Source: Actinospica acidithermotolerans
GTDB taxonomy: Bacteria > Actinomycetota > Actinomycetes > Streptomycetales > Catenulisporaceae
Assembly (NCBI RefSeq): GCF_018139625.1
Contig: NZ_JAGSOH010000048.1
Coordinates: forward strand, 1 to 49,701
Direction: 5' to 3'
Length of the DNA stretch: 49,701 nucleotides
The notes under the pieces are model-generated. The model did not search any database, had not been told where the DNA came from, and was given only the letters and a program-made list of their open reading frames with translations. Positions 10,352 to 20,533 of the stretch are shown here, piece after piece. Within the stretch, counting starts at the first letter, position 1. Each line of letters opens with the position of its first letter. The position numbers and the translations under genes were made by a program.

Positions 10352-11101
10352 CTACAGGCCGCTGGCCGCGCCGACGGTGCCGAGCACCGGGCTGTCGTTC
10401 CCCAGCATCGCGCTGACCGGGACCGCGCCGGTGACGTCGCCGACGGTGCCGAGGTCCGGGACCTGCGAGTGGCTCAGCGCGGCGGTCATGTCGCCGACCG
10501 TGGGCACGCCCGCCTGCTTGAGCTGCGCGACGACCGGAGCCGCGTGGCCGACGACGCCGCTGGTCAGCTCCATGCCCTTGGCGCCGAAGCCGTTCGTCAG
10601 CGTGCCGACGGCGCCGCCCTGCAGTGTGCTCGGCACGAGCTGCGACGGCTCGCCCGCGAGGCCCGGCACCACCTCGTGCACCACGCCGCCCTCCGGCGTC
10701 AGGCCGCTCACCGGTGTGGAGGCGGCGAGCTGCTCGGCCAGCTGGGTGGCCTTCGCCGAGAGGTCGGCGCTCTCGGCCCCGGCGTCGTCGGCGGACCGCG
10801 CCGAGCGCGTCTGCCCGGGCGTGGAGAGGCCGCCGGCCAGGCCGTTCTGCAGGCCGGCGGCGCCCAGCGAGGAGGCCGCCTCGCCGGTGAGCGACCCGGC
10901 GATCGGCAGCACGCCGGTCGCGGGGCCGGAGACCGAGTTGGCCCCGAGCGGCGAGGTCGCGTGGACCGGCACCGAGATCGGTGAGTCCGCGAACGCGCTT
11001 CCGGCGGCCGCCAGCGGCAGCGCCCCGGCCGTGATCACGGCGGCGCCGGCGGCGAGGTTGCGGGCCGTGCCGCGGGTCGGTTTGCGGTGTTTCCCTGCCA
11101 T
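10352..11101 (-). CDS. Secreted low-complexity Gly/Ala/Val protein
   Basis: The 249-aa product starts MAGKHRKPTRGTARNL, then a hydrophobic signal sequence likely cleaved at SAFA-DS. The mature chain has short recurring units (GxLP-I-GS, VPTVGD, LGTVGD, LGTVGA) and no cysteine in the visible domain. KHRK-type starts are common among exported cell-surface proteins of filamentous actinomycetes. It is unlikely to be an enzyme. The neighbouring 126-aa gene is its probable functional relative. Function unknown. Confidence 0.72.
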   Translation of the reverse strand: MAGKHRKPTRGTARNLAAGAAVITAGALPLAAAGSAFADSPISVPVHATSPLGANSVSGPATGVLPIAGSLTGEAASSLGAAGLQNGLAGGLSTPGQTRSARSADDAGAESADLSAKATQLAEQLAASTPVSGLTPEGGVVHEVVPGLAGEPSQLVPSTLQGGAVGTLTNGFGAKGMELTSGVVGHAAPVVAQLKQAGVPTVGDMTAALSHSQVPDLGTVGDVTGAVPVSAMLGNDSPVLGTVGAASGL

Positions 11102-11225
11102 GGTGCGGCTCCTGTTCGGCTGAGCACAGAACGAGTTGACACCGTCTTATCGGAGCAGGGGTGCTTCAGGTTGCGGTTCAGAAAGGTAAAGAAATGATAA
11201 CTTCGGCCCGCGGGGAAATCGACGT

Positions 11226-11242
11226 CACATATGCCATATGTG
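11226..11242. promoter_or_regulatory. Perfect 17-bp palindrome upstream of the secreted protein gene
   Basis: CACATATG-C-CATATGTG lies 125 bp upstream of the start at 11101 and 30 bp beyond the stop of the next minus-strand gene, in an unusually AT-rich patch. It has the form of an operator. No T tract follows it in the direction of the upstream gene, so it is a poor terminator. Confidence 0.55.
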
Positions 11243-11271
11243 TTTTACGGCAGGTTGGACGTGAATACCGG

Positions 11272-12231
11272 TCAGGAGCCCTGGGTCATCGTGAGCACGA
11301 CGCGGCCGGCCGGCGCGTCCGCGGAGGAGGCGCTCTGCCAGCTGTTCGAGTTGTTCGACGCGGACCAGGTCTTCCCGTCGTAGCCGACCTGCGTGATGCC
11401 CAGGGCCTCCGCCTTGGAGACGGCCCAGTTGGCGTACGCCCAGCCGCGCTCGGTCGCCGCCGTGCCGCTCAGCGAGGTCGGCACCACCAGCGAGAAGGTG
11501 CGCGCGCTGCCCGAGACGTTCGAGATCGACGCCGAGCCCCACTGCTTCTGCGCGTCGGCGACCACGGACTGGCCGAGCGTGGTCAGCCCGGAGGAGCCGG
11601 TGGCCTGTGCGGAGAAGGTCGGCCCGTCCAGCGTGCAGGTCAGCGCGGCGCCGGCGGTCCCGGTGAACACCGAGGTGAGCACCTTCGCCTCGTCCTCGTG
11701 CGTGGCGTACGCGTTTGGGTAGGCGGAGTGCTGCACGTCCTGCGCGGCCACGGTCAGCGCCAGGTTCTCCCAGTTCGAGACCTTCAGCAGCGCGTCGTAG
11801 AACTGCGTGGACGAGTACGTCGTGTCCATGATCTCGGCCGCGGTGCCCCAGCCCTCGGACGGCCGCTGCTGGAACAGGCCCAGCGAGTCCCGGTCGCCGC
11901 CGGTGACGTTGTAGAACTTGGACTCCTGCCGCGCGGTCGCCTCGGCGATCTCGATCCCGTACGACGGCACGCCCAGCTTCACCCCGACGGCCGCGATCGT
12001 CGACGCGTTCTGCATCTGCTCCAGATCGTAGGTGTAGCTCTCGTTGTTCGACGTGGCCACGCACTGCGCCGTGTTGAACAGCGAGATCCCGCCGAGCTTG
12101 TGCAGCAGCCAGATGCCGACCCCGGCCAGCACGCCCGCCACCACGAGCACCACGACCAGCCCGATCAGGCAGCCGCCGCGCTTGTTCCCCGCCGGCGAGC
12201 CCCCGGACGTCATGGTGCTGGTACGGGACAC
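11272..12231 (-). CDS. Membrane-anchored lysozyme/transglycosylase-like protein
   Basis: A short cytoplasmic segment is followed by one strong TM helix (CLIGLVVVLVVAGVLAGVGI) and an extracellular domain. That domain contains ATARQESKF, GDRDSLGLFQQRPSEGWG and QDVQHSAYPNAYA. The Glu in RQES and the GLFQQRP turn resemble SLT/lysozyme-fold muralytic enzymes, and this conserved actinobacterial family is often left unnamed. The GTG at 12231 is preferred because GAGAGGA lies 5 bp upstream; an ATG at 12213 has no ribosome binding site. A role in peptidoglycan turnover is inferred. Confidence 0.72.
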   Translation of the reverse strand: MSRTSTMTSGGSPAGNKRGGCLIGLVVVLVVAGVLAGVGIWLLHKLGGISLFNTAQCVATSNNESYTYDLEQMQNASTIAAVGVKLGVPSYGIEIAEATARQESKFYNVTGGDRDSLGLFQQRPSEGWGTAAEIMDTTYSSTQFYDALLKVSNWENLALTVAAQDVQHSAYPNAYATHEDEAKVLTSVFTGTAGAALTCTLDGPTFSAQATGSSGLTTLGQSVVADAQKQWGSASISNVSGSARTFSLVVPTSLSGTAATERGWAYANWAVSKAEALGITQVGYDGKTWSASNNSNSWQSASSADAPAGRVVLTMTQGS

Positions 12232-12368
12232 GCGGATCCTCTCGCCCGCCGCGCGCGGCGGCCCTGCCGAAACCACCGCCCGGCGGTGGCCGGGCGATCT
12301 CCTCGCCCACACCGTATTGGATTCCGCGTGCCGAACGGTTCGTGGGCCCGTCACAGGTCCGCACTAAG

Positions 12369-13232
<864 letters not shown>

Positions 13233-13247
13233 GAGGGAACGATCCTG

Positions 13248-14342
13248 ATGCCCACTGTGCTCGATCTCTCCCTCGACGCGGCGGCGCTGACCGCCGCGCT
13301 CGTCGACCTGCCCTCGGTCAGCGGCGACGAGCAGGCGCTGGCCGACGCGGTCGAGCAGGCGCTGCGCGAGCTGCCGCTGCTGCGCGTGGACCGGTACGGC
13401 AACAACGTGGTCGCGCGCACGCGGCTCGGCCTGGCCGAGCGGGTCGTGCTGGCCGGGCACCTGGACACCGTGCCGATCGCCGAGAACCTGCCGTCGCGGC
13501 TGGAGGGCGAGCGGCTCTACGGCTGCGGCACGACCGACATGAAGAGCGGCGTCGCGGTCCAGTTGAAGATCGCGTACGAGGTGGGCCGGGCTGACGGCGC
13601 GTCACCCGACCGCGATCTGACGTTCGTGTTCTACGACTGCGAGGAGATCGAGGCCGCGCGCAACGGCCTCGGCCACCTGGTGCGCGAGCACCCGGACTGG
13701 CTCGCGGCGGACTTCGCGGTGCTACTCGAGCCGACCGACGGCCGGATCGAGGGCGGCTGCAAGGGCACGATGCGGGCGCGGATCACCACGCGCGGGGTGC
13801 GCGCGCACAGCGGCCGGGACTGGCTGGGCGTCAACGCGATCCACGCCGCGTCGGCGGTGCTCACCCGGCTGGCCGAGTACAAGGCCCGCGAGGTGGAGGT
13901 CGAGGGCCTGGTCTACCGCGAGTGCCTGAACGCCGTCGGTGTCTCCGGCGGCGTGGCCGGCAACGTCATCCCGGACGAGTGCGTGGTCACGGTCAACTAC
14001 CGCTTCGCCCCGGACCTGACCGAGGAACAGGCCGCAGAGCACATCCGGGCCGTCTTCGCGGACTTCGAGGTCGAGATCACCGACAGCGCGCCGGCCGCCG
14101 CGCCGGGCCTTTCGCTGCCCTCGGCGGCCGAGTTCGCCCGCGTGGTCGGCGGCGCGCCGGAGGCGAAGCAGGGCTGGACGGACGTGGCCCGATTCGCCGG
14201 TTTGGGTGTACCCGCGGTCAATTACGGACCCGGCGACTCCCGGCTCGCCCATACTCGGGGGGAGTTCGTGGAGGTGGCCCGGATCGCGCAGGCGGTCGAG
14301 CGGATGCGCGCCTGGCTCGGCCTCGACGCAGGGTCTCGCTGA
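13248..14342 (+). CDS. dapE: Succinyl-diaminopimelate desuccinylase
   Basis: This M20-family dizinc hydrolase removes succinate to give L,L-diaminopimelate. Zinc ligands are in AGHLDTVP and CGTTDMKSG, and the catalytic pair is in YDCEEIE. A middle dimerisation domain (GVRAHSGRDWLGVNAIHA) and a C-terminal His in LAHTRGEFV complete the family pattern. GAGAGGGAACG upstream is a good ribosome binding site. It is an operon partner of dapD. Confidence 0.93.
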   Translation: MPTVLDLSLDAAALTAALVDLPSVSGDEQALADAVEQALRELPLLRVDRYGNNVVARTRLGLAERVVLAGHLDTVPIAENLPSRLEGERLYGCGTTDMKSGVAVQLKIAYEVGRADGASPDRDLTFVFYDCEEIEAARNGLGHLVREHPDWLAADFAVLLEPTDGRIEGGCKGTMRARITTRGVRAHSGRDWLGVNAIHAASAVLTRLAEYKAREVEVEGLVYRECLNAVGVSGGVAGNVIPDECVVTVNYRFAPDLTEEQAAEHIRAVFADFEVEITDSAPAAAPGLSLPSAAEFARVVGGAPEAKQGWTDVARFAGLGVPAVNYGPGDSRLAHTRGEFVEVARIAQAVERMRAWLGLDAGSR

Positions 14343-14479
14343 GATCACGGGTTAGTGGCAGTCTGAAGATAATCTGAGGTCCGTCGAAACCTCTCCAAGG
14401 GCCCGATCGTCGCAGTGATGGAGAAGAGAGATCGTCCTGCGGAGGCAGGAGCGCCGAGTGGGAGCAGGGTGCAAGGGCT

Positions 14480-15652
14480 ATGGGGCTGACCAGCGGGGGA
14501 TTCTTCGCCCTGGTGATCGTGGGAGTCGTGCTGTTTCCCGCGCTCACCCTGCTGCTGTGGAACAGGCTGCCGGGACCGGGGCCGGTCAGGTTCGGCTCCC
14601 GGCTCGGGCTGATCCTGCTGTCGCAGTCCATGGCGGTGCTGCTGGCCGCGCTGTGGATCAACAACTCCTTCCAGCTCTACTACTCCTGGTCCGACCTGAT
14701 GGGGAACAACGGGGCGACCGGCGCGATCCAGGCGGCCACGCCGCAGGTGGTGAAGACGACGGTCGCGGCCAAGGGCGGGGTGAAGTCCGACGCGCTGCCG
14801 AACTTCAAGCTGTTCACCCAGGTGCACGGCATGCAGTACGGCACGGAGTACCAGGTCGCCATCACCGGCCCGCAGTCCAAGATCACCGGCAGCGTCGACG
14901 TGTGGCTGCCGTCGCAGTACTCGGAGTCCGCGTACAAGAACGAGCGCTTCCCGGTCGTCGAGCTCTTCCCCGGCACCCCGGGCACGCCGCAGACCTGGCT
15001 GACGGCCATGCAGTCGCCGTGGGTGGTCAGCCGGCAGGTCGCCTCCGGCGAGCAGCGGCCCGTCGTGCTCGTCGCGGTGTCCATCAACGTGGACGGCCGG
15101 CACGACCCGGACTGCTCCAACATCCCCGGCGGCCCGCAGGTCGCGACCTGGCTCACGCAGGACGTGCGCAACCTGATCACCACCTCGTTCCGGGTCACCT
15201 CCTCGCGGGACGGCTGGGGCATGATGGGCTACTCCGAGGGCGGCCTGTGCGCCTCGAAGCTGGCCCTGCAGTACCCGAACCTCTACTCGGCGGCGGTCTC
15301 GATAAGCGGCGACGACCACCCGGACGGCGACCTGCTCAAGCCCGGCACCACCGCGTACAACGAGAACTCGCCGCTCTGGCTGCTCAAGCACCGCAAGCCG
15401 GCGAACGTGGCGCTGCTGCTGACCGGCACCGAGCAGGACAGCGACGTCGCCTCCGAGGCGGCGGCGATGGCGAACGCCGTACGCTCCCCAACGGTGGTCG
15501 ACACGCTGATCTCGCCGCGCGGCGGCCACAACATCGGCGTGTGGAAGTCGGTCGAGCCGCAGTCCTTCGTCTGGCTCTCCCAGCACCTGACCGCCTCGAA
15601 CACCACGACGTACAGCGCTTTGCCGGAAATGCTCGACAGCGTCATCGGCTAG
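14480..15652 (+). CDS. Membrane-anchored alpha/beta-hydrolase esterase (esterase D / antigen-85-like)
   Basis: Two N-terminal hydrophobic segments (about 5-25 and 36-55) anchor a large extracellular domain. It is of the putative-esterase type, with a nucleophile elbow GYSEGG (about residue 253), a VWLPSQY strand at the domain start and a C-terminal histidine in PRGGHNIGVW. The topology matches actinobacterial exported esterases related to mycolyltransferases and D-fructose esterases. The acyl substrate is unknown. About 140 bp without other features separates it from dapE. Confidence 0.8.
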   Translation: MGLTSGGFFALVIVGVVLFPALTLLLWNRLPGPGPVRFGSRLGLILLSQSMAVLLAALWINNSFQLYYSWSDLMGNNGATGAIQAATPQVVKTTVAAKGGVKSDALPNFKLFTQVHGMQYGTEYQVAITGPQSKITGSVDVWLPSQYSESAYKNERFPVVELFPGTPGTPQTWLTAMQSPWVVSRQVASGEQRPVVLVAVSINVDGRHDPDCSNIPGGPQVATWLTQDVRNLITTSFRVTSSRDGWGMMGYSEGGLCASKLALQYPNLYSAAVSISGDDHPDGDLLKPGTTAYNENSPLWLLKHRKPANVALLLTGTEQDSDVASEAAAMANAVRSPTVVDTLISPRGGHNIGVWKSVEPQSFVWLSQHLTASNTTTYSALPEMLDSVIG

Positions 15653-15689
15653 AAACGGCAGCCGTGCGGTGACCGGCTAACGTGGCTGT

Positions 15690-16538
15690 GTGACTGAAAG
15701 AGAGACGGAGCGCACGGGCGCTCAGGAGAACAACCGCCCCGGCAACGGGGGCGGCCCCGGCAACGGGGGCGGCCCCGGCAACGGGGAGCACCGCCGGCAC
15801 GTCAAGGAGCGCTTCCGCGGCCCGGTGCTGCTGCGCCGCAAGCAGATCCCGCCGTCCGACGGCACGACGACCGACCAGCGGCTGCTGGAGTCCGAGGGCA
15901 CGACCGACTGGCTGCACGAGGACCCGTGGCGGGTGCTGCGGATCACCTCCGAGTTCGTGGCCGGCTTCGAGACGCTGGCCGAGATCGGGCCGGCCGTGGC
16001 CGTGTTCGGCTCGGCCCGCACGAAGGTCGACACGCCCGAGTACCTGATGGGCGTCGACGTGGGCCGACGGCTCGCCAAGGCGGGCTTCGCGGTGATCACC
16101 GGCGGCGGCCCCGGCGCGATGGAGTCGGGCAACCGCGGCGCGGTCGAGGGCGACGGGCTCTCCGTCGGCCTCGGCATCGAGCTGCCGTTCGAGCAGGGCC
16201 TGAACGACTACGTGGACCTCGGGCTGAACTTCCGCTACTTCTTCGTCCGCAAGACGATGTTCGTGAAGTACGCGCGCGGATTCGTCGTGCTGCCCGGCGG
16301 CTTCGGCACGCTCGACGAGCTCTTCGAGGCGCTCACCCTCGTGCAGACGCAGAAGGTGACGTCCTTCCCGATCGTGCTGGTCGGCACGGCCTACTGGTCC
16401 GGCCTGGTCGACTGGCTGCGGCACTCGGTGGTGGACGGCGGCAAGGCCTCGGTCACCGACCTGGACCTGCTGCACGTCACGGACTCGGCCGAGGAGGCCG
16501 TCGAGATCATCCGCTCGGCGCGTCCGGTCAAGCGCTGA
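15690..16538 (+). CDS. LOG-family nucleotide hydrolase (TIGR00730)
   Basis: This is a Rossmann-like 'lonely guy' family protein, probably hydrolysing nucleoside 5'-monophosphates to base and ribose-5-phosphate. The signature is GGGPGAM (138-144) and PGGFGTLDE (202-210). The first 40 residues are a disordered tail with repeats GPGNGG, encoded by an 18-bp tandem repeat at 15737-15786. The GTG start is 37 bp after the esterase. Its stop overlaps the convergent bioA stop by 11 bp. Confidence 0.88.
   Translation: MTERETERTGAQENNRPGNGGGPGNGGGPGNGEHRRHVKERFRGPVLLRRKQIPPSDGTTTDQRLLESEGTTDWLHEDPWRVLRITSEFVAGFETLAEIGPAVAVFGSARTKVDTPEYLMGVDVGRRLAKAGFAVITGGGPGAMESGNRGAVEGDGLSVGLGIELPFEQGLNDYVDLGLNFRYFFVRKTMFVKYARGFVVLPGGFGTLDELFEALTLVQTQKVTSFPIVLVGTAYWSGLVDWLRHSVVDGGKASVTDLDLLHVTDSAEEAVEIIRSARPVKR
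15737..15786. repeat. 18-bp tandem repeat encoding Gly-Pro-Gly-Asn-Gly-Gly
   Basis: CCCCGGCAACGGGGGCGG is present twice followed by a partial third unit, within the disordered N-terminus of the LOG gene. It is in frame, so copy number changes only alter tail length. Confidence 0.85.
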
Positions 16539-17865
16539 GCGAGGCCTTCGCGGCCGCCGCCATCGCCGCGCAGATCGCGGCGACGTCCCCGTCCTCGGCG
16601 GGGTAGGGCGGCATCGTGTAGATCAGATCGCGGAACGGACGCAGCCAGACGCCGTTGTCCACGGCCGCGTCCGTGGCCGCCGCCATGTCCACCTCGCGCT
16701 CCAGCTGGACGACGCCGATCGCACCGAGCACGCGCACGTCGCGCACGCCCGGCATCGCCCGGACGTCGGCCAGCCCGGCGCGCAGCCCGCCCTCGATCCG
16801 GGCCACGTCCTGCTGCCAGGGCACGCCGCCGCGCAGCCGCGGGTCCGTGAGCACGTCCAGCGACGCGTTGGCGACGGCCGCGGCGAGCGGGTTGCCCATG
16901 AACGTCGGTCCGTGCGCGAGGATCGGCACCTCGCCGTTGCTGATGCCCTCGGCCACCCGCGTCGTGCACAGCGCCGCGGCGAGGGTCAGATAGCCGCCGG
17001 TCAGCGCTTTTCCGACGCACATCACGTCCGGGCTGATCCCGGCGTGCTCGGCGGCGAACAACGCGCCGGAGCGGCCGAAACCGGTGGCGATCTCGTCGAA
17101 CACCAGCAGCACGTCGTGCTCGTCGCACAACTCGCGCAGAGTGCGCAGGTACGCGGGAGAGTGGAAGCGCATGCCGCCCGCGCCCTGAACGATCGGCTCG
17201 ACGATCACGGCGGCGAGCTCGCCCGCGTGACGCGCCATCAGCTCCTCGAGGTGCGCGACGTACGTTTGGTCGGGGTCGGTTTCAAAGCCCGATGGGGGCT
17301 CGTCGGCGAAGACCTGCTCGGGCAGCACGCCGCGCCAGAGGCTGTGCATGCCGCCCTCGGGGTCGCACACGGACATCGGGTGGAAGGTGTCGCCGTGGTA
17401 GCCGCCGCGCCACGTCAGCAGCCGCCGCCTGGCCGGACGGCCCACCGAGCGCTGGTACTGCAGGCACATCTTGATCGCGACCTCGACCGAGACCGAGCCC
17501 GAGTCGGCGAGGAACACGTGCCGCAGCGGCTCGGGGGAGAGCTCGACGAGGCGCTCGGCGAGCCGGATCGCCGGCTCGTGGGTGAGGCCGCCGAACATCA
17601 CGTGCGCCATCCGGTCCAGCTGCGCGTGCGCCGCCTCGTCGAGCACCGGGTGCCGGTACCCGTGGATCGCGGCCCACCACGAGGACATCCCGTCGATCAG
17701 CCGGGTGCGCTCGCCGGACGGCAGCCGCACGTCCAGGCGCACCCCCTCGGCTCCCGTCACCAGCAGCGGCGCCACCCGCCCCGGCATCGGTCCGTAGGGG
17801 TGCCACACATGTGCCCGGTCGAGGTCGAGCAGGTCCCTCGTATTCTCAGATCGCTCCACGGGCAC
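16528..17865 (-). CDS. bioA: Adenosylmethionine-8-amino-7-oxononanoate aminotransferase
   Basis: This fold-type I PLP aminotransferase of biotin synthesis uses S-adenosylmethionine as amino donor. BioA-specific features are HVWHPYGPM near the start, [12 protein letters not shown] (the SSWW substrate motif), DEIATGFGR (Asp257) and the PLP lysine in VGKALTGGY (Lys286). The start is GTG 17865 or, in frame, GTG 17859; neither has a clear ribosome binding site. No other biotin gene is in the window. It overlaps the LOG gene by 11 bp, stop against stop. Confidence 0.92.
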   Translation of the reverse strand: MPVERSENTRDLLDLDRAHVWHPYGPMPGRVAPLLVTGAEGVRLDVRLPSGERTRLIDGMSSWWAAIHGYRHPVLDEAAHAQLDRMAHVMFGGLTHEPAIRLAERLVELSPEPLRHVFLADSGSVSVEVAIKMCLQYQRSVGRPARRRLLTWRGGYHGDTFHPMSVCDPEGGMHSLWRGVLPEQVFADEPPSGFETDPDQTYVAHLEELMARHAGELAAVIVEPIVQGAGGMRFHSPAYLRTLRELCDEHDVLLVFDEIATGFGRSGALFAAEHAGISPDVMCVGKALTGGYLTLAAALCTTRVAEGISNGEVPILAHGPTFMGNPLAAAVANASLDVLTDPRLRGGVPWQQDVARIEGGLRAGLADVRAMPGVRDVRVLGAIGVVQLEREVDMAAATDAAVDNGVWLRPFRDLIYTMPPYPAEDGDVAAICAAMAAAAKASLSA

Positions 17866-17934
17866 ACGGTATCCCGGGCACGGTAAAGTGCCTCGCGCGG
17901 GAGCATGCGGTGAAAGACGAGAGGCGACGGTCTG

Positions 17935-18333
17935 ATGTTCTGGTTCCAGCTCTGCGTGGTCGTCGCGCTGCTGATCGCGGTGGGCTGGGTCGCCGTCGGC
18001 GGCGGCGGCCACATGTCCCCGCCGACCCCGGACCGGCCGGACCCGGCCGTCCCGGACACCGGCCTGCTCGGCCGCGGCGACGTGGACAAGGTGCGCTTCT
18101 CGGTCGGCGCCCGCGGCTACCGGATGGACGAGGTGGACGACGTCCTGGACCGGCTCGCCTACGAGATCGACGTCCGGGAGCGCCGGATCGCCGAGCTCGA
18201 GGGCCGCGAGCCCTCGCAGGAGGCTGAAACGCGGGTCACCGGGCCTGTCGCCGAGCTCCCGGCCGAGCACCCCGTTGAGCACCCCGCCGAGCACCCCGCG
18301 GAGACGGCGCAGGCGCCCGAAGTCGACGGGTGA
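17935..18333 (+). CDS. Membrane-anchored DivIVA-domain protein
   Basis: The 132-aa protein has an N-terminal TM helix ([18 protein letters not shown]) and a Gly/Pro linker. A short DivIVA-type segment follows ([20 protein letters not shown]), then a coiled coil ([15 protein letters not shown]) and an acidic tail with repeated EHP[AV] units. DivIVA segments of this type occur in small actinobacterial proteins linked to polar growth or division. It has only one short coil, so it is not the full polar organiser. Confidence 0.8.
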   Translation: MFWFQLCVVVALLIAVGWVAVGGGGHMSPPTPDRPDPAVPDTGLLGRGDVDKVRFSVGARGYRMDEVDDVLDRLAYEIDVRERRIAELEGREPSQEAETRVTGPVAELPAEHPVEHPAEHPAETAQAPEVDG

Positions 18334-18452
18334 AGGCGCTCACTACTTCCGGTGATTTCCGCGTGACGTCTTGACGCCGCCCGCGCGGCGCGGTTTCCTG
18401 GCAGCACCCCGACCCCAACCTGCGTTGTGCGGACGTGTCCCGGAGGTGCGGT

Positions 18453-19019
18453 GTGGCCCAGCAGATCGCCCAGGAGACCCTCGACCCGACGCCGGTCCGG
18501 CTAAGGCCGCATGACGACCGCTGGTCCGGCTACTTCCAGCAGTACCGGAGCCTGATCGCCGGCGCCCTCGGCGACCGGGCCGTGCTCGTCGAGCACATCG
18601 GGTCCACCGCCGTCCCCGGACTGCTCGGCCGGGCGTGCGTGGACATCCTGCTCGCGGTCGCCGAGCCGGACGCCGAGGAGGACTACCGGGCCGAGGTCGA
18701 GGCGCTCGGCTTCATCCTCCAGCAACGCGAACCCGATCGCCGGATCTTCGCCAGCGCCCGCCGGCACGCGCCGGGGACGCCGCAGTGCCAGGCCCGCCTG
18801 TTCGTCTGCCGCTCCGGCGGCACGTGGGAGTTCGACCAGTTGCTGCTGACGCACTACCTCGGCGCGCACGAGGAGCGGCGCCAGGCGTACGCGGACCTCA
18901 AGCGGCGCCTGGCCAAGGTGCACCGCGACGACCCGGACGGCTACGCGCGCGCCAAGCGCTACTTCCTGCGCGAGACGGTCCGGCTGGCGCACCGCTCGTT
19001 CTTCGCGCCGGATCTCTGA
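18453..19019 (+). CDS. GrpB family (UPF0157) protein
   Basis: This is a nucleotidyltransferase-like GrpB protein of unknown substrate, recognised by VEHIGSTAVPGL, DILLAV and the C-terminal YARAKRYFLRE. GTG 18453 was chosen because GGAGG lies 6 bp upstream; the GTG at 18435 would place the ribosome binding site inside the gene. It lies tail to tail with the enoyl-CoA hydratase, with a shared hairpin between. Confidence 0.85.
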   Translation: MAQQIAQETLDPTPVRLRPHDDRWSGYFQQYRSLIAGALGDRAVLVEHIGSTAVPGLLGRACVDILLAVAEPDAEEDYRAEVEALGFILQQREPDRRIFASARRHAPGTPQCQARLFVCRSGGTWEFDQLLLTHYLGAHEERRQAYADLKRRLAKVHRDDPDGYARAKRYFLRETVRLAHRSFFAPDL

Positions 19020-19026
19020 AGGCCCC

Positions 19027-19071
19027 GGTTCCGAGCCGGCGCCCATTCCTCGGGCGCCCCATCCCGGAACC
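19027..19071. terminator. Two-tier bidirectional hairpin
   Basis: The outer arms GGTTCCG/CGGAACC enclose an inner stem GGCGCCC/GGGCGCC with a 7-nt loop. It lies between the convergent grpB-like and enoyl-CoA hydratase genes. Confidence 0.75.
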
Positions 19072-19105
19072 GTCCGCCTCCTCGGCGTCGGTTGCCTCCC
19101 CGACG

Positions 19106-19927
19106 TCAGCTGTCCGCAGGCTGCCCGGTGAAGTTCGGCTTCCGCTTCTCCAGGAACGCGTTGACCGCCTCCATGTGGTCGGCCGCCGTGAAGCAGCGGA
19201 CCTGCATCTCGTCCTCCTTCTCGAGGGTCTCGGCGAGGCTGTGCGTCGCGCCGTACGCCACCGACTCCTTGATCGCGGCGTACGAGACGGTCGGCCCGGC
19301 CGCCAGCTTCTCGGCGAGCTCGCGGGCCCGCTCGGCCAGCGCGTCGGCGGGCACGACCTCGGTGAACAGGCCGAGCTCCAGGGCGCGCGCGGACGGGATC
19401 GTCTCCGGCTGGAGCAGCAGCTCGACCGCCTTCGACTGGCCCACGACACGCGGAAGCGTCCAAGAAGTTCCGGAGTCCGCGCTCAGCGCCACGCCCGCGA
19501 ACGCGAGATTCACTCCGGCGGAGTCCGCCGCGATGCGGAAATCACACGCGAGCATGAATCCCGCGCCCGCTCCGGCGGCCACCCCGTTGACCGCGGCGAC
19601 GACCGGCTTGGGCATGCCAGTGAGCAGCAGGGTGATCGGATTGTAGTGCTCGCGCACGGTGGTGCTGATGGTCTCGTTGTCGCCCGCCAGCACCTTGGTC
19701 ATGTGCTCGCGCAGGTCCTGCCCCACGCAGAAGGCGCGCCCGGTCCCGGTCAGCACGACGGCCCGCACCTTGGGGTCGCCGCTCGCCTCGCGCAGCGCTG
19801 CCAGCAGCGCGTTCTTGGTCGCCACGTTCAGCGCGTTCATCGCCTCCGGCCGGTTGAAGGCGATCGTGGCGACCGCGCCGTCCACCGTGTAGACGACGGG
19901 TTCCGGCTGTGCACTGTCAGCGGTCAC
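19106..19927 (-). CDS. Enoyl-CoA hydratase/isomerase
   Basis: This 273-aa crotonase-fold protein acts on enoyl-CoA esters. The oxyanion-hole segments are GRAFCVGQDL and AAVNGVAAGAGAGFMLACD. The catalytic region reads SADSGTSWTLPRVVG, where the position of the usual second Glu is occupied by Asp/Ser; the exact reaction is thus uncertain, as in PaaG/PaaB-type enzymes. The GTG at 19927 has GAGAGGAA six bases upstream. It is divergent from DUF3117. Confidence 0.88.
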   Translation of the reverse strand: MTADSAQPEPVVYTVDGAVATIAFNRPEAMNALNVATKNALLAALREASGDPKVRAVVLTGTGRAFCVGQDLREHMTKVLAGDNETISTTVREHYNPITLLLTGMPKPVVAAVNGVAAGAGAGFMLACDFRIAADSAGVNLAFAGVALSADSGTSWTLPRVVGQSKAVELLLQPETIPSARALELGLFTEVVPADALAERARELAEKLAAGPTVSYAAIKESVAYGATHSLAETLEKEDEMQVRCFTAADHMEAVNAFLEKRKPNFTGQPADS

Positions 19928-20183
19928 AGTGGGTTCCTCTCCCTCTTGGTTCACCCAGCAAGTTACTCGCTGGTAGGGCTGAGGGCCAGATGTCCGGACC
20001 GCCCGTGTTCCGCGCCGGGCGGACGCGCTCCTTTTCGCAGTGTCGGTGTGATGCGGGATAATGGGACAGGTCAGGGTGTCCGTGTGCGCTGAGTACGGAG
20101 AGCGCGTCGGTCTGGTAGCCGGGGCGCGCGGTTCCGCGGATGCGGTCGACCGTACGAGGCCCACAGCAGGAAGGGGAATCAGC

Positions 20184-20351
20184 ATGGCGGCGATGAAGCC
20201 GCGAACGGGCGACGGCCCGCTCGAAGTGGTCAAGGAGGGGCGCGGCATCGTGATGCGGGTTCCGCTCGAAGGCGGCGGTCGGCTTGTCGTCGAACTCAAC
20301 GCCGAAGAGGCGGGCGCCCTCGGCGACGCCCTGAAGAACGTCATCGGCTGA
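20184..20351 (+). CDS. DUF3117 protein
   Basis: This 55-aa protein matches the compact, near-universal actinobacterial DUF3117 family: MAAMKPRTGDGPLEVVKEGR, then RVPLEGGGRLVVELN and a short C-terminal helix. The ATG at 20184 follows AGGAAGGGG. The role is unknown. A modest GACCCC/GGGGTC hairpin at 20378-20395 downstream may end its transcript. Confidence 0.92.
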   Translation: MAAMKPRTGDGPLEVVKEGRGIVMRVPLEGGGRLVVELNAEEAGALGDALKNVIG

Positions 20352-20533
20352 CCCGGTCCCGGCCGGCGAAGGCCCCCGACCCCCGCACCGGGGTCAAAGC
20401 CAACAAAAAAGTGGGCCAAGGGGCCGAGCGGGAAGCGGCGATGTCGAGTCCGGACGGCGGGCGCGCGGCGCGCGAGCCCGCCTTTCGGCGTATTCAACCC
20501 CGGTCACCCTGACGCGTCAACCCGTCACCCTCG

